Made by a program: the position numbers and the translations under genes. Below the pieces are notes generated by a model that did no database searches, had not been told where the DNA came from, and saw only the letters and a list, made by a program, of their open reading frames with translations. Below are positions 29,615-40,877 of a DNA stretch of 64,000 nt, piece after piece. The stretch lies in NCBI GenBank assembly GCA_018613055.1, contig JAGGQZ010000004.1, forward strand, positions 62,001-126,000, in the 5' to 3' direction. The stretch is from Chryseobacterium sp. ISL-80. Lineage in GTDB: Bacteria > Bacillota > Bacilli > Bacillales > Cytobacillaceae. The first letter of the stretch is position 1. Each line of letters begins with the position of its first letter.

Positions 29615-29803
29615 GTGAAATATTTCTGGACTTTATTCTGGACATTCCTTCTTGTTCTAATGCTGAATTATGTAGCCGGCGCAATGATTGGCGTTGGATT
29701 GGACCTGGCTCAAAGCACGATCCTGGCTGTTGTGGCAACCATTATCATCCTGGTGATTCCTGCAGTCCTTCCTGGCGGTTCCGAAGAGAAGCACGGTCAT
29801 TAA
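29615..29803 (+). CDS. yjzD: YjzD, DUF2929 small membrane protein
   Basis: 62 aa with two hydrophobic segments (about residues 4-24 and 34-53) separated by a short Gly-rich turn, ending EEKHGH. Recognised as DUF2929 from YFWTLFWTFLLVLMLNYVAG. The GTG at 29615 has AGAGGTG six bases upstream; an earlier in-frame GTG is part of that site. Function unknown. Convergent with clpB. Confidence 0.78.
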   Translation: MKYFWTLFWTFLLVLMLNYVAGAMIGVGLDLAQSTILAVVATIIILVIPAVLPGGSEEKHGH

Positions 29804-29810
29804 AGTACAT

Positions 29811-29840
29811 AAAAAAGTCATCCTGCTGGATGACTTTTTT
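29811..29840. terminator. Two-way terminator between yjzD and clpB
   Basis: AAAAAAGTCATCC / GGATGACTTTTTT with a 4-nt loop. Confidence 0.9.
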
Positions 29841-29845
29841 CATTG

Positions 29846-32446
29846 TTATTCTACTTCCAACTCAATATCCCCATTTTCAATTCCAATTTCCACCTTGCTT
29901 TTTTCTTTGATCCTGCCAGCGATAATTTCTTTTGCAAGCTTTGTTTCCACGCTTCGCTGGATGAATCGCTTCAACGGTCTGGCACCATAAACAGGATCGA
30001 AACCATGTTCAGCTAAAAACTCTTTGGCTTCATCGGTAATATTTAGCTGTATTTGCTGGTCTGCCAGTCTTCCCTGCAGCGTCGAAACCAACTTTCCGAC
30101 GATCATTTTGATTTCACTCAATGCAAGCGGCTTGAACAAAATGATTTCATCGACACGATTCAGGAATTCAGGACGGAAATGGCTGCGCAGCTGGGACATG
30201 ACCAGGTCCCTTGTTTCCGAAGTGATATCTTCAGCGCCGTCCTGCCGCTCAAGCAAATAGTGCGATCCGATATTGGATGTCATGATGATCACTGTGTTCT
30301 TAAAGTCGACTGTTCTTCCCTGCGAATCGGTTACCCTGCCATCATCCAGCATTTGCAGAAGGATATTGAATACTTCAGGATGTGCCTTTTCCACTTCATC
30401 GAGAAGGATGACAGAGTATGGATTCCTTCTGACAGCTTCTGTCAGCTGTCCTCCCTCTTCATACCCGACATATCCTGGAGGAGCTCCGATTAATCTTGAA
30501 ACTGCATGTTTTTCCATATACTCGGACATATCGATTCGGATGATATGCTCTTCGCTATCGAACAGTGATTGTGCCAGCGTCTTCGCCAACTCCGTTTTTC
30601 CGACCCCGGTAGGGCCGAGGAAAATGAATGAGCCAATAGGCCTGTTAGGATCCTTGATGCCCGCCCTTGCCCGCAGGACTGCATCGGCAACTAGAGATAC
30701 CGCTTCATCCTGTCCGACAACACGTTCATGCAGGATGCTCTCAAGCTTAAGGAGCTTCTCACGTTCTCCTTCAACAAGTTTCATGACGGGGATGCCCGTC
30801 CATCGCGAAACAATTCCGGCAATTTCTTCTTCGGTTACTTCCTCACGAAGAAGCCTGTCATCCTGGTTTTTGCTAACTTCCAATTCAAGCTCCTTCAGCT
30901 CTTTTTCCAGCGAAGGAATACGGCCATGCCTTAATTCAGCTGCCTTGTTCAAATCATAATCATTTTCAGCCTTTTCCAATTCACGGCGCAGTTTTTCAAG
31001 CATTTCACGTTTTTCCTGGACCTTTTGGATTCCCTCTTTTTCCTGCTGCCATCTTGCCTTCATTCCATTCGCTTTTTCCCTCAAGTTAGCGAGTTCCTCG
31101 CGGAGAATTTCAAGGCGTTCCCGGCTGGCATCATCTTTTTCCTTTGTCAATGCAGCTTCTTCGATTTCCAGCTGCATGACCCTTCTGGTCACTTCATCAA
31201 GTTCGGAAGGCATGGAATCAATTTCCGTACGGATCAGCGCGCATGCCTCATCAACAAGGTCAATCGCCTTGTCAGGCAAGAACCTGTCCGTGATATACCG
31301 GTCAGATAATGTGGCAGCAGCAACCAGTGCACGGTCATGGATGTTCACTCCATGGTGGATTTCGAATCTTTCCTTCAATCCCCTTAAAATTGAAACGGTG
31401 TCCTCTACGTCCGGTTCTTGTACCAGTACCTGCTGGAATCTTCGTTCCAAGGCGGGGTCTTTTTCAATGTATTTACGATGCTCATCGAGTGTAGTTGCGC
31501 CAATGCAGTGAAGCTCTCCACGGGCAAGCATAGGCTTCAGCATATTCCCCGCATCCATTGCGCCTTCTGTCTTCCCAGCCCCTACGATGGTATGGAGTTC
31601 ATCGATGAACAGCAGGATTTTTCCTTCACTCTTTTTCACTTCATTTAGAACGGCTTTCAATCTCTCTTCAAATTCCCCCCGGAACTTGGCACCTGCAATC
31701 AGCGCGCTCAAGTCCAGTGCGAATACCGTCTTATCCTTCAAGCCCTCAGGAACATCTTTACGGACGATCCTCTGTGCCAGTCCTTCCACGATCGCAGTCT
31801 TGCCGACGCCAGGTTCCCCGATCAGGACTGGATTGTTTTTCGTTTTCCTGGACAGGATACGTATGACATTGCGTATTTCACTGTCCCTGCCGATTACCGG
31901 GTCAACCTTTCCCGAACGGACTTCCTCAACAAGGTCACGCCCATATTTCTTCAACACTTCATAAGTCGCCTCTGGGTTTTGTGAAGTCACTCTCTGATTC
32001 CCCCTAACCTCTTTAATTCTTGCCAGCAGTTTCGCTCTGGTTAAGCCTGAGTTCCTCAAGGCAGAGCCTGCCTCAGAACCAGCAGTTTCGAGTGCTGCAA
32101 GCAATACATGTTCTACCGACAGATATTCGTCTTCAAACTGTTTCATTTCCTTTTCACCTTGAGCCAAAACCTTTTGCAGTGTCGAGGTAATATATAATTT
32201 CCCCTGCTCGACTCCACTTCCTGAAACTTGTGGTTTTTTTGCAAGGAAAGTATTTAAGTCTACTTTATATTTCTCCAGATTCATTTCCAAACCCGTCAAT
32301 AGGGTGGCAGCCAGGTTGCCCTCTTGTTCTAGTATGGAGAGCAAAAGATGGGTATCGTCCACTTCCTGGTGATTATGTTGAACAGCCAGGGTTTGGGCTG
32401 ATACAAATGCCTGCTGCAAGCTTTCCGTCATTCTATTCAAATCCAA
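29846..32446 (-). CDS. clpB: ClpB disaggregase chaperone
   Basis: Hexameric AAA+ protein that, with DnaK, pulls proteins out of aggregates after heat stress. In order: Clp N-domain repeats (residues 1-140), AAA-1 with Walker [10 protein letters not shown] near 205, a long coiled-coil M domain (about 400-540), AAA-2 with GPTGVGKTE near 605, and the ClpB C-terminal domain. About 866 aa. By comparison with family starts (MDLNRMTE) I choose TTG 32446, eight bases after AAAGGAG; a GTG three codons earlier overlaps the ribosome site. A CtsR operator lies in the leader. B. subtilis itself lacks clpB at this locus. Confidence 0.96.
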   Translation of the reverse strand: MDLNRMTESLQQAFVSAQTLAVQHNHQEVDDTHLLLSILEQEGNLAATLLTGLEMNLEKYKVDLNTFLAKKPQVSGSGVEQGKLYITSTLQKVLAQGEKEMKQFEDEYLSVEHVLLAALETAGSEAGSALRNSGLTRAKLLARIKEVRGNQRVTSQNPEATYEVLKKYGRDLVEEVRSGKVDPVIGRDSEIRNVIRILSRKTKNNPVLIGEPGVGKTAIVEGLAQRIVRKDVPEGLKDKTVFALDLSALIAGAKFRGEFEERLKAVLNEVKKSEGKILLFIDELHTIVGAGKTEGAMDAGNMLKPMLARGELHCIGATTLDEHRKYIEKDPALERRFQQVLVQEPDVEDTVSILRGLKERFEIHHGVNIHDRALVAAATLSDRYITDRFLPDKAIDLVDEACALIRTEIDSMPSELDEVTRRVMQLEIEEAALTKEKDDASRERLEILREELANLREKANGMKARWQQEKEGIQKVQEKREMLEKLRRELEKAENDYDLNKAAELRHGRIPSLEKELKELELEVSKNQDDRLLREEVTEEEIAGIVSRWTGIPVMKLVEGEREKLLKLESILHERVVGQDEAVSLVADAVLRARAGIKDPNRPIGSFIFLGPTGVGKTELAKTLAQSLFDSEEHIIRIDMSEYMEKHAVSRLIGAPPGYVGYEEGGQLTEAVRRNPYSVILLDEVEKAHPEVFNILLQMLDDGRVTDSQGRTVDFKNTVIIMTSNIGSHYLLERQDGAEDITSETRDLVMSQLRSHFRPEFLNRVDEIILFKPLALSEIKMIVGKLVSTLQGRLADQQIQLNITDEAKEFLAEHGFDPVYGARPLKRFIQRSVETKLAKEIIAGRIKEKSKVEIGIENGDIELEVE

Positions 32447-32458
32447 CCCAACCACTCC

Positions 32459-32475
32459 TTTGACCTTTTTTGACC
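32459..32475 (-). promoter_or_regulatory. CtsR operator of clpB
   Basis: Minus strand GGTCAAA-AAA-GGTCAAA, a perfect tandem heptad match to the CtsR consensus. It touches the ribosome site, so CtsR would block transcription close to the start codon; heat releases it. Confidence 0.9.
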
Positions 32476-32484
32476 TTTAATTTA

Positions 32485-32512
32485 ATTATAATAAAATTTT
32501 CCAAAAAGTAAA
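32485..32512 (-). promoter_or_regulatory. clpB promoter
   Basis: Minus-strand TTTACT (32512-32507), a 16-bp spacer and TATAAT (32490-32485), just upstream of the CtsR heptads. Confidence 0.5.
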
Positions 32513-32535
32513 GCCATCCGCACTGGATGGCTTTA
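32510..32535 (-). terminator. yjzC terminator
   Basis: AAAGCCATCC / GGATGGCTTT hairpin followed on the minus strand by ACTTTTTGG. Confidence 0.8.
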
Positions 32536-32541
32536 TTGCTT

Positions 32542-32724
32542 TTATTTGAATTTCGGCATGTATGTCCAGTGGCGATTATGGTTTGAGTTTTCAGGAAAGC
32601 GATCCCCGGCTTTCAGCTTGATTTTTTGCGGGTTGTTGACATTGCTCCCTGTTTCACCGATTTCAATGTAAATACCATTATTAGGTGCCTTTTGACCGGC
32701 ACGGAACTGATGACTCTGACCCAT
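32542..32724 (-). CDS. yjzC: YjzC family small protein
   Basis: 60-aa basic soluble protein recognised as YjzC from MGQSHQFRAGQKAPNNGIY. AAGGAGG precedes ATG 32724. The family is widespread in bacilli and has no known role. It has its own terminator and lies between clpB and uppP. Confidence 0.82.
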   Translation of the reverse strand: MGQSHQFRAGQKAPNNGIYIEIGETGSNVNNPQKIKLKAGDRFPENSNHNRHWTYMPKFK

Positions 32725-32874
32725 TTGCCTTCCTCCTTCATAAGTATTCCGGCTTTTATATTATTTGCATACTCAAACAAAGTATTAATGTTTATTTTAT
32801 CCTTTTAAAAAAAAGGGATATGCTGTACATTAGTTTGTATGGGTAAAAAAATACATGGAGGATCTGAAATTATT

Positions 32875-33687
32875 ATGGAGAATTTTTTTGATTTGCTCAA
32901 ATACATACTTTTAGGTTTATTCCAGGGAATTACAGAGCCAATACCCGTGTCTTCAAGCGGCCACCTTGAAATTGCCGAGCATTTTTTCGGGCTTGAAATC
33001 AGGGGCATGAGCTTTGCCCTTTTGGTGAACACGGCTTCATTATTTGCGGTATTATTCATTTATCGTGAAGATATCTGGCGATTAATTGTCAATGGACTTG
33101 CATATCTTAAGGATAAAAATCCCGAAGCGAAATCTGATTTTATGTTTATTATCTACCTGATTGTCGGAACGATTCCTGCAGGAGTGATTGGTGTCCTTTT
33201 TGGCGATTTCATCGAGGAAAATTTGGCTTCAATAAAAACTGTCGGCATTACGTTATTGGTGACGGGCTTTGCACTTTGGATGATCCGAAATTTGCGCGGA
33301 CGCAAAAGTGACGGTGATTTAAGTTTTAAGGATGCGATCATTGTCGGTCTTGCCCAGGCTGTCGCCCTGATACCAGGAATCAGCCGATCGGGTGCTACAA
33401 TTGTTGCCGCTATGGCTCTTGGAATGAAACAGGAAACAGCATTACGATATTCCTTCCTGTTATATATTCCTGTCAGTGTCGGTGGCATGATCCTTGGATT
33501 TTCGGACATTTTACAAGACCCTTATCTTAAGGACCTGGCATTACCGTATGTGTTTGCATTTATCGCTTCACTGATCGCCTCTTACTTTTCTCTAAAATGG
33601 TTCATGAATATCATGGCCCGAGGAAACCTGAAGTATTTTGCGATTTATTGCTTTGTTGTTGGCACAGCTGTTATCCTTTTCTCTTAA
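32875..33687 (+). CDS. uppP: Undecaprenyl-diphosphatase UppP (BacA family)
   Basis: Integral membrane enzyme, about 8 segments, that removes a phosphate from undecaprenyl diphosphate so the lipid carrier can be reused for wall synthesis; it also gives bacitracin tolerance. The conserved motifs [15 protein letters not shown] (about residues 17-31) and [10 protein letters not shown] (about 165-174) are intact. 270 aa is near family length. ATG 32875 was chosen by homology; the best ribosome site (GGAGGA) is 12 bases away, a little long. Single-gene unit. Confidence 0.93.
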   Translation: MENFFDLLKYILLGLFQGITEPIPVSSSGHLEIAEHFFGLEIRGMSFALLVNTASLFAVLFIYREDIWRLIVNGLAYLKDKNPEAKSDFMFIIYLIVGTIPAGVIGVLFGDFIEENLASIKTVGITLLVTGFALWMIRNLRGRKSDGDLSFKDAIIVGLAQAVALIPGISRSGATIVAAMALGMKQETALRYSFLLYIPVSVGGMILGFSDILQDPYLKDLALPYVFAFIASLIASYFSLKWFMNIMARGNLKYFAIYCFVVGTAVILFS

Positions 33688-33694
33688 TGAATGT

Positions 33695-33726
33695 AAAAAG
33701 CCGGCTACTTTTTAGCCGGCTTTATT
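33695..33726. terminator. Two-way terminator between uppP and argF
   Basis: AAAAAGCCGGCT / AGCCGGCTTTAT around a 6-nt loop, serving both convergent genes. Confidence 0.88.
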
Positions 33727-33737
33727 TGTATCTTCTT

Positions 33738-34694
33738 CTAGTCCTTCAAGATCTCCACCAGCAATGCTTTTTGGGCGTGAAGCCTATTTCCTGCCTGCTC
33801 AAAGACCACGGAGTTCTTTCCGTCAATGACATCTGCAGCTACTTCTTCGCCTCGATGCGCGGGAAGGCAGTGCATGAAAAGGTAATCTTCATTTGCTGCC
33901 GTCAGCAATTCAGCATTCACCTGGAAATCTTGAAAATCCTTCATTCTTTTTTCGTTTTCGTCTTCCTGTCCCATGCTGGTCCAGACATCTGTATAGATGA
34001 CATCTGCTGCAGCTACGGCTTCCGCTGGCGATTCAGTAATGACGAGTTTTGCACCACTCTCTGCAGCAAAGCTTTCACAAAGGGATGTTATTTGCGAATC
34101 TGGGTAATACCCGTTTGGACATGCAAGCGATATGTCGATACCCACTTTTGTGCAGGCAATCATCAAGGAATGGGCGACATTGTTGCCATCCCCGATATAT
34201 GCGAGCTTGAGTCCTTCCAGCTTCCCCTTCTTTTCGTATATCGTCATTAGATCGGCCAGCGCCTGGCATGGATGATATAAATCGGTCAATCCGTTAATGA
34301 CCGGTATATCGGCATGCTGTGCCAGTTCTTCTACGGATTTATGCGAAAAGGTCCGTATCATGATGCCATCCAGGTATTGTGAAAGAACCTGGGCTGTATC
34401 GCTTAGCGATTCACCTCTCCCCAGTTGAAGGTCATTGCCATTTAAATATAGAGCGCTGCCTCCAAGCTGGATCATGCCTACTTCGAAGGAGACCCGGGTT
34501 CGAGTCGACGATTTATCAAAAATCATTCCGAGGATTTTCCCTTTTAAAGGATGGTCAAATTGTTTTTTGAGCGTCTTCTCTTTGAGGGTCACCGCCTTTT
34601 CCATCAATGACAGAATCTCATATTTTTCTAGATGAGCAAGAGTTAATAAATCCTTGCCTTTTAAATTGGTATCAAGCTTCTGCAATGTTGTCAT
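33738..34694 (-). CDS. argF: Ornithine carbamoyltransferase
   Basis: Makes citrulline from ornithine and carbamoyl phosphate, the sixth step of arginine synthesis. The carbamoyl-phosphate site SSTRTR (near residue 62), HPCQALADL and [10 protein letters not shown] are intact; 318 aa is normal. Last gene of argCJBD-carAB-argF. Its ATG overlaps the carB stop as ATGA, so it is coupled to the enzyme that supplies its carbamoyl phosphate. Confidence 0.96.
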   Translation of the reverse strand: MTTLQKLDTNLKGKDLLTLAHLEKYEILSLMEKAVTLKEKTLKKQFDHPLKGKILGMIFDKSSTRTRVSFEVGMIQLGGSALYLNGNDLQLGRGESLSDTAQVLSQYLDGIMIRTFSHKSVEELAQHADIPVINGLTDLYHPCQALADLMTIYEKKGKLEGLKLAYIGDGNNVAHSLMIACTKVGIDISLACPNGYYPDSQITSLCESFAAESGAKLVITESPAEAVAAADVIYTDVWTSMGQEDENEKRMKDFQDFQVNAELLTAANEDYLFMHCLPAHRGEEVAADVIDGKNSVVFEQAGNRLHAQKALLVEILKD

Positions 34695-37600
34695 TTTACA
34701 ATCACTTCCTCATCTTTTTCTATCAGCCATTCCCCCAGGGATTTTACATTCCAGGTTTGCACGGATTGGCTTTTTAACAAAGCATATAAGGTTTCCTTTT
34801 GGGTCAAGACGATCTTCCGGTTCTTTACTGCCCACTCCCTTAGAGCGATATCCTCTTTCAAAGTCCCGGGACAATACAAGGCAGCGATTAAGGTTTCATC
34901 AGCTACATGGTCGATATCCACAAACTGTGCGGCAGGGTAATCTTTTTCCACTTCAGATAAAATCCTTTTATCAGTAATGGCAATGGTACCCTGGACACTC
35001 TTTCCATTTAGCGAATGAAAACTTTTATTGATGGCTTCTTGAAAAGAAGATCCTACACTGATTCCTTCTCCAGTCGATATCATTTGCGGACCTGTTTTGC
35101 TATCTAACCCTTTTAAGGCGAAGTTCGAAAATACTGGATGTTTGACACAGATGAAAGATGCATCCGAATCAAGTTTGAGTTCGTCTTTCGACAAAAAGTA
35201 TTTCCCAAGCAATATTTTTGTCGCTTTTTTCACTAAATCCACTCCGGCAACCTTGCTAACTATTGGCATGGTCCTGCTTGAACGTGGGTTGACTTCCAGT
35301 AAATAAACGTCATCACCTTTCACAATGAACTGGATATTCATTAACCCCTTATATTTCAAACTGCTGACGATTCTCTTGGCATAATCTGCCATTCGTTGTT
35401 TCGTCTCCGGCGGGAAGCTTTGGGCCGGAATCATACAAAAACTGTCCCCTGAATGGACACCTGTTTTCTCGATATGCTCGATGATCGCCGGAATCAGGAT
35501 ATGCTCACCATCCGCTGCGAGGTCAAGCTCTGCCTCACTGGCTTCAAGATACTGATCAACCAGTATCGGATACTGTATATTTCCTGCTTCCAAAACATTA
35601 CTAAGCTTCTGGTGGTTATGAATCACGACCATATTCAGCCCGCCAATGACATACGATGGCCTGATCAGTACAGGGTATCCCAGACGCTCGACTGCATTCC
35701 GCAATTCTTCTTCGTCCGCAGCTGTCTCGCCTTTTACACGCGGAATCTCCAATTTATCAAGCAGTTTGTAAAATTCATCTCTGTCCTCAAAAACATCTAT
35801 TGTCCCGGAGGTTGTTCCCAGCAGCTGTACTCCTTCTTCTTCAAGCCCTTTGGCAAGATTTAAAGCCGTCTGCCCGCCGAGCTGTACGATGACTTCATCA
35901 ATTCCTTCGAGCTCAATTACATTCAAGATATCTTCCAATGCTAATGGCTCGAAATACAGCCTGTCGGAAATCGCAAAATCTGTGCTGACTGTTTCCGGAT
36001 TGTTATTGATCATGATCGTTTCAATGTCTTCTTCCTTAAGTGCAAAGACACCGTGAACCGAGCAATAATCAAACTCAATTCCCTGTCCGATGCTGATCGG
36101 GCCGCTTCCGATGACGAGGACCTTCCGCTTTCCGCCCGAGACCTGCGCTTCATTTTCTCCGAGGTAGCTGGAGTAAAAATAATTGGAAGCCGATTCAAAT
36201 TCAGCAGCGCATGTATCGACCATTTTGTAAGCTGGGATTATATCATGTTGTTTACGGAGTTCCCGTACAGCTTTCTCCGATACTTTCCATTCTTTTGCAA
36301 GGAAGGCATCGCTGAATCCTTTTTCTTTAAAAGTTCTAAGCTCTGAAGCTTTAATGCCTTCAAGGTCATGCTCTGAAATCTTCTTCTCCATCTCAATCAA
36401 TGATTTGAATTTCGACAGGAAGAACAGATCAATTCTGGTTCTTTTATGGAGAGCCATCATCCCCTCACCTTTGCGCAGCAGTTCCAGCAAAGCAAATATC
36501 CGCTGGTCTGTCTGATTGTCTGCAAGTGTGTACAACTCTTCAACGGAATAATCGGCAATAGCAGGCAGCTTTAAGTCCAGGGTTTTGATGTTAAGGGACC
36601 TGATTGCTTTGATGAAGGCACGCTCAAAGCTTCTGTCAATCGCCATCGCTTCCCCTGTTGCCTTCATTTGGGTCCCCAGGGTCCGTTCAATTTGCGGAAA
36701 TTGTTCGAATGGCCATTTAGGGATTTTCACTACTACATAATCGAGCGCCGGCTCATAGCTGGCAAATGTATTGCCCGTTACCGGGTTCTTGATCTCTGCG
36801 AGGTTATATCCAACAGCCAGCTTTGCTGCCATACGGGCAATCGGGTAACCTGTCGCTTTGGATGCGAGTGCTGATGACCGGCTGACCCGCGGATTCACTT
36901 CAATCAAGTAGTACTTCTTGCTTTCAGGATCAAGGGCGAACTGGATATTGCAGCCACCGACAATACCCAAAGCAGAAATAATTTTAACGGCGGAAGTCCT
37001 GAGCATTTGATATTCCCGGTCAGTCAGCGTTTGGGAAGGTGCAACGACGATCGAGTCACCAGTATGGATCCCGACCGGATCAATATTTTCCATATTGCAA
37101 ATGGCAATACATGTTCCCGCAGAGTCACGCATCATTTCATATTCAATTTCTTTGAAGCCGGCAATGCTTCTTTCCACCAGACATTGGTTGATCGGGCTCT
37201 CATTCAATCCCCCCGACACAAGCGCCATTAATTCATCCATGTTATCGGCGATTCCGCCCCCGGTGCCGCCAAGTGTGTAGGCTGGGCGTACAATCAGCGG
37301 AAAACCGATTCTTTCTGCAAAAGCAGCGGCTTCTTCCACCTTTTGTACGATTTCGCTTTCAGGCACAGGCTCATTCAGCTTGTGCATCAGGCTGCGGAAT
37401 GCTTCCCTGTCCTCACCCTGCTTGATGCTCGACACTGAAGTGCCAAGTACTTTCACGCGGTATTTTTCAAGGATTCCTTCTTCACTCAGCTTGAATACCA
37501 GATTCAGTCCTGCCTGGCCTCCAAGTGTGCCGAGAATGCCATCAGGCCTTTCTTTTTTGATGATATTTTCTACACTTTCCACTGTCATTGGCTCAAAATA

Positions 37601-37792
37601 GACTGCATCGGCAAACACATGGTCAGTCATGACGGTGGCCGGGTTATTGTTGGCAAGGATGACGCGGTAGCCTTCCTCCTTCAGGGCGATGCAGGCCTGT
37701 GTTCCTGCATAATCAAATTCTGCGGCCTGGCCGATGATGATAGGGCCAGATCCAATGACCAATATTGATTTAATACTTGTATCCTTAGGCAT
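34691..37792 (-). CDS. carB: Arginine-specific carbamoyl-phosphate synthase, large subunit
   Basis: Makes carbamoyl phosphate from bicarbonate, ammonia delivered by CarA, and two ATP. Two tandem ATP-grasp halves are visible, each beginning with a VLVIGSGPI(I/S)IGQ-type motif (near residues 10 and 560), followed by oligomerisation and C-terminal allosteric regions. 1033 aa, shorter than the pyrimidine-type enzyme at the C-terminus, as in arginine-specific forms. Overlaps carA by 8 bp. Confidence 0.96.
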   Translation of the reverse strand: MPKDTSIKSILVIGSGPIIIGQAAEFDYAGTQACIALKEEGYRVILANNNPATVMTDHVFADAVYFEPMTVESVENIIKKERPDGILGTLGGQAGLNLVFKLSEEGILEKYRVKVLGTSVSSIKQGEDREAFRSLMHKLNEPVPESEIVQKVEEAAAFAERIGFPLIVRPAYTLGGTGGGIADNMDELMALVSGGLNESPINQCLVERSIAGFKEIEYEMMRDSAGTCIAICNMENIDPVGIHTGDSIVVAPSQTLTDREYQMLRTSAVKIISALGIVGGCNIQFALDPESKKYYLIEVNPRVSRSSALASKATGYPIARMAAKLAVGYNLAEIKNPVTGNTFASYEPALDYVVVKIPKWPFEQFPQIERTLGTQMKATGEAMAIDRSFERAFIKAIRSLNIKTLDLKLPAIADYSVEELYTLADNQTDQRIFALLELLRKGEGMMALHKRTRIDLFFLSKFKSLIEMEKKISEHDLEGIKASELRTFKEKGFSDAFLAKEWKVSEKAVRELRKQHDIIPAYKMVDTCAAEFESASNYFYSSYLGENEAQVSGGKRKVLVIGSGPISIGQGIEFDYCSVHGVFALKEEDIETIMINNNPETVSTDFAISDRLYFEPLALEDILNVIELEGIDEVIVQLGGQTALNLAKGLEEEGVQLLGTTSGTIDVFEDRDEFYKLLDKLEIPRVKGETAADEEELRNAVERLGYPVLIRPSYVIGGLNMVVIHNHQKLSNVLEAGNIQYPILVDQYLEASEAELDLAADGEHILIPAIIEHIEKTGVHSGDSFCMIPAQSFPPETKQRMADYAKRIVSSLKYKGLMNIQFIVKGDDVYLLEVNPRSSRTMPIVSKVAGVDLVKKATKILLGKYFLSKDELKLDSDASFICVKHPVFSNFALKGLDSKTGPQMISTGEGISVGSSFQEAINKSFHSLNGKSVQGTIAITDKRILSEVEKDYPAAQFVDIDHVADETLIAALYCPGTLKEDIALREWAVKNRKIVLTQKETLYALLKSQSVQTWNVKSLGEWLIEKDEEVIVK

Positions 37793-38864
37793 AGCTGACT
37801 TCTCTCCGCTTTCTGTATTTGACTGTATTGATGAATTCCTCGAATATGAAGATGCTGTCTTCAGGTCCTGGACTTGCTTCCGGATGAAATTGAACGGTCA
37901 TCAGAGGCAGTTTCTCATGATAAAGCCCCTCGATGGACTGGTCATTTTTATTAAGGAAACGTATTTTCAGACCTGTATGCACGATACTATCTTGATCGAC
38001 GGTATAACTGTGATTTTGGGATGACATGAATACTCGGTTTCCTGTCACATCGAATACAGGCTGATTTGCTCCCCGATGCCCAAACAGCATTTTCTTCGTA
38101 TCCCCTCCGAAAGCAAGGGCCGCCAGCTGATGGCCGAGACAGATTCCCAACACCGGAAAATATTCGGCCACTTTCCTGATCTCAGGGAGCTGATCAATCA
38201 ACTCTTTCGGATCTCCTGGTCCATTTGATAAAAGCACGCCATCAGGCTTCAGCGCCGAAATTTGTTCAGCGCTATAATCGTAGGGAACGATTGTAACAAG
38301 GCATTTTTGTTCAACAAGATAGTCGGCAATCGACTTTTTGAATCCATAATCGACCAATACAATGTGAGTATTGCCCCTTCCAATCGTCACCGGTGACTGG
38401 ACCGAAACCTCTTTTACTTTCAGGCTGTCTATGGTGTCGCAGCATACATCATTTTCAGGACCGGCTGCCAAAACTGCCGGCATCGTGCCGTTTGCCCGGA
38501 TGCTTTTCACCAGCTCACGGGTGTCAATATGTTCAAGGATTGGAATATTCCATTTCTCAAGATACTCGGTAAAAGAATGCTGTGCCTCATAATGGTAAGC
38601 CTCTTTGGCAGCTTCACTGACAATCACCGCTGCAACATGGGGCTTCTTGCTTTCAAAATCCTCATTATTTATGCCGTAATTGCCAATCAGCGGATAAGTG
38701 AACACAATGATTTGATTCTTATAGGAAGGATCGGTCAATACCTCCTGATATCCTGTCATTCCTGTGAAAAAGACAATTTCACCGGCGATTCCCTCTTCAG
38801 GAAGCGAACCAAGCAGGGATCCCTTATATGTCTTTCCGTCAGCCAGATGCAAATATCCTTTCAT
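37785..38864 (-). CDS. carA: Arginine-specific carbamoyl-phosphate synthase, small subunit
   Basis: Glutamine amidotransferase that feeds ammonia to CarB. N-terminal CPSase_sm_chain domain, then a class I amidotransferase with the nucleophile Cys in LGICLGHQ (near residue 240) and the His-x-Glu pair in VQFHPEASPGP. GGAGAGG precedes ATG 38864. A 75-bp gap to argD holds two ARG-box-like sites, so carA may have its own arginine-controlled promoter. Confidence 0.96.
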   Translation of the reverse strand: MKGYLHLADGKTYKGSLLGSLPEEGIAGEIVFFTGMTGYQEVLTDPSYKNQIIVFTYPLIGNYGINNEDFESKKPHVAAVIVSEAAKEAYHYEAQHSFTEYLEKWNIPILEHIDTRELVKSIRANGTMPAVLAAGPENDVCCDTIDSLKVKEVSVQSPVTIGRGNTHIVLVDYGFKKSIADYLVEQKCLVTIVPYDYSAEQISALKPDGVLLSNGPGDPKELIDQLPEIRKVAEYFPVLGICLGHQLAALAFGGDTKKMLFGHRGANQPVFDVTGNRVFMSSQNHSYTVDQDSIVHTGLKIRFLNKNDQSIEGLYHEKLPLMTVQFHPEASPGPEDSIFIFEEFINTVKYRKRREVSYA

Positions 38865-38880
38865 TCGTCACCTCTCCAGT

Positions 38881-38914
38881 TGAATATTTATTTATTACTT
38901 TAAATTTTTATTCA
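38881..38914. promoter_or_regulatory. Paired ARG-box-like operators upstream of carA
   Basis: TGAAT-ATTT-ATTTA (38881-38894) and TAAAT-TTTT-ATTCA (38901-38914) each match TGAAT-W4-ATTCA at 9 of 10 fixed positions, and their centres are 20 bp apart, close to the paired spacing used by ArgR/AhrC. They lie inside the operon between argD and carA, just before the carA ribosome site. Confidence 0.6.
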
Positions 38915-38939
38915 TTTATTTTTAAAAAATATACAGCTC

Positions 38940-40094
38940 TTACGCTGTTACAGTTTGGTTTATTAGGATTTCCTTTATTAGAGATACTGCTTTTTCCAGC
39001 TCTTCAGCACTAACATTCAGCGGCGGAAGAAGCCTGATTACCTTTTCCCCTGCCGGCAAAACAATCAATCCCGATTTCCTTAGCTGCATGAGATAAGGCT
39101 GGGCTGCAACAGTCAATTCAATACCGGCCATCAAGCCGATGCCCCTGATTTCCTTTACCACTTCCAAACACCCAAGTTCATGATCAAGCAGCTGAAACAA
39201 AGTTTCCCCTTTGGCAGATACTTCTTTAAGGAATTCATTCTCAAAGATTATATCCATCACAGCGCAAGCAGCAGCGGTACTGATCGGATTCCCTCCGAAT
39301 GTTGAACCATGGCTTCCCGGGCCAAAATGTTCTGCAAGTTCCGCTTTACCGACGGCTGCACCAATCGGCAATCCATTACCAAGCCCTTTTGCAACCGTTA
39401 TGATATCGGGTGAAATCCCAAAATGCTGAAAGGCAAAGGGCTTTCCTGTACGCCCGATCCCCGTCTGGATTTCATCGACAATAAGCAGTATTCCGTTTTC
39501 TGTACAGAGTTTGCCAGTTTCTTTAATAAACTCCTCATGAACGACGTGAATTCCACCTTCACCCTGGACAATCTCAATCATGACGGCTGCTGTATCGGAA
39601 TCAATTTCATTTTTTAGAGCTTCCAGGTCATTGAATGGCAAGTGAACAAAGGTTTCGAGCATATTCCCGAATCCATGCTTGATTTTTTCCTGCCCTGTCG
39701 CCGCCATGCCAGCAAACGTACGCCCATGGAAGGATTGCAGGAACGTAATAATCTTCTTCCTTCCAGTGGCTTTTCTCGCCAGTTTTATTGCTGCTTCATT
39801 GGCCTCGGCACCGCTGTTGGCAAAAAACACACAATCCAAACCGGAGGCTTTCACAAGTTTCCTGGCCGCTTCCTCCTGGATGCTTTGTGGAAAAAGATTT
39901 GATACATGCCAGAATAATTCCAGCTGTTCTTTGATAGCGTGTTCAACAGCTTCAGGGCGATGGCCCAGATTGCATACACCGATTCCTGAAGTGAAATCAA
40001 GATATTCACGTCCATCTTTCCCATGAATGACCGACCCGCTTGCTTTCTCTGGCTCAATCTCCCATCTCTGGTAAGTGGGGAATAAATGACTCAT
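38940..40094 (-). CDS. argD: Acetylornithine aminotransferase
   Basis: PLP-dependent class III aminotransferase converting N-acetylglutamate semialdehyde to N-acetylornithine. The PLP lysine lies in VAKGLGNGLPIGA (near residue 240), and FANSGAEANEAAIKLAR and VDEIQTGIGRTG are conserved. 384 aa is normal. ATG 40094 overlaps the argB stop by 4 bases. Confidence 0.95.
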   Translation of the reverse strand: MSHLFPTYQRWEIEPEKASGSVIHGKDGREYLDFTSGIGVCNLGHRPEAVEHAIKEQLELFWHVSNLFPQSIQEEAARKLVKASGLDCVFFANSGAEANEAAIKLARKATGRKKIITFLQSFHGRTFAGMAATGQEKIKHGFGNMLETFVHLPFNDLEALKNEIDSDTAAVMIEIVQGEGGIHVVHEEFIKETGKLCTENGILLIVDEIQTGIGRTGKPFAFQHFGISPDIITVAKGLGNGLPIGAAVGKAELAEHFGPGSHGSTFGGNPISTAAACAVMDIIFENEFLKEVSAKGETLFQLLDHELGCLEVVKEIRGIGLMAGIELTVAAQPYLMQLRKSGLIVLPAGEKVIRLLPPLNVSAEELEKAVSLIKEILINQTVTA

Positions 40095-40864
40095 TTTAAC
40101 ACTCCTTCCTGTGCGGCAATCGCGGTTCCATGCCAGCAGTTATTTTTATAGAATGGCTTTTTGCCAGAAATGATCATCGCTTTCTCTACACCGGCAGCTG
40201 TGGCTGATAATGCTGAATTCACCTTTGGTACCATCCCGCCATAAATGCTTCCATCAGCAATATAGTTTTCTATCTCAAGATCGGTTATTTCGGAGATCAG
40301 CTCGCCGTTGATCAAGATTCCATCGACATTGGTCACAAAGGCACAGCGCTCGGCATTCAGAGCTTTTGCGATGGATGCAGCAGCGTAATCACCATTGATA
40401 TTCAGCTTGCAGCCATCCTCCGAAATTCCGATCGGAGTAATAACGGGAATATAACCCGACTCAACTGCCATCTTGATCAGGTCAGTATTTACCTTGTTGA
40501 CCTTCCCTACATAACCCAGCCCTTGTTTATCGATATAGTCGGCCTGCAGGCAGGACCCGTCGCTCCCATTAATACCAAGAACCTTGAATCCTTGCTTCAT
40601 CAAGATGCCGCACAGCTGCCTGTTCGTCTGGCCTGACAGGACCATTTCAACGATTCCCATCGTTTTTTCGCACGTTACTCTAAGTCCATCCTTGAAATTC
40701 GCATTGATGTTATATAAATCAAGCATTGAATTGATCGCTGGCCCGCCACCATGGACGATGACCGGATAATATCCGTCTTTCATCAATTCTTTAAGACTCG
40801 TAAAGAATGGTTCATCAAGTTCGCCCAGCACACTTCCGCCGCATTTTATGACTACAGTTTCCAA
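40091..40864 (-). CDS. argB: Acetylglutamate kinase
   Basis: Phosphorylates N-acetylglutamate. Amino-acid-kinase fold with KCGGSVLGE at the start and VHGGGPAINSML near residue 38; 257 aa. The likely start is TTG 40864, because AAGGGGCGG lies just upstream and no ATG fits. It follows argJ by 13 bp. Confidence 0.95.
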   Translation of the reverse strand: METVVIKCGGSVLGELDEPFFTSLKELMKDGYYPVIVHGGGPAINSMLDLYNINANFKDGLRVTCEKTMGIVEMVLSGQTNRQLCGILMKQGFKVLGINGSDGSCLQADYIDKQGLGYVGKVNKVNTDLIKMAVESGYIPVITPIGISEDGCKLNINGDYAAASIAKALNAERCAFVTNVDGILINGELISEITDLEIENYIADGSIYGGMVPKVNSALSATAAGVEKAMIISGKKPFYKNNCWHGTAIAAQEGVLK

Positions 40865-40877
40865 AGAATCCGCCCCT

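Noticed and set aside
33597-34250. 217-aa plus-strand frame
   Set aside because: Overlaps uppP in another frame and then runs antisense to argF; no ribosome site.
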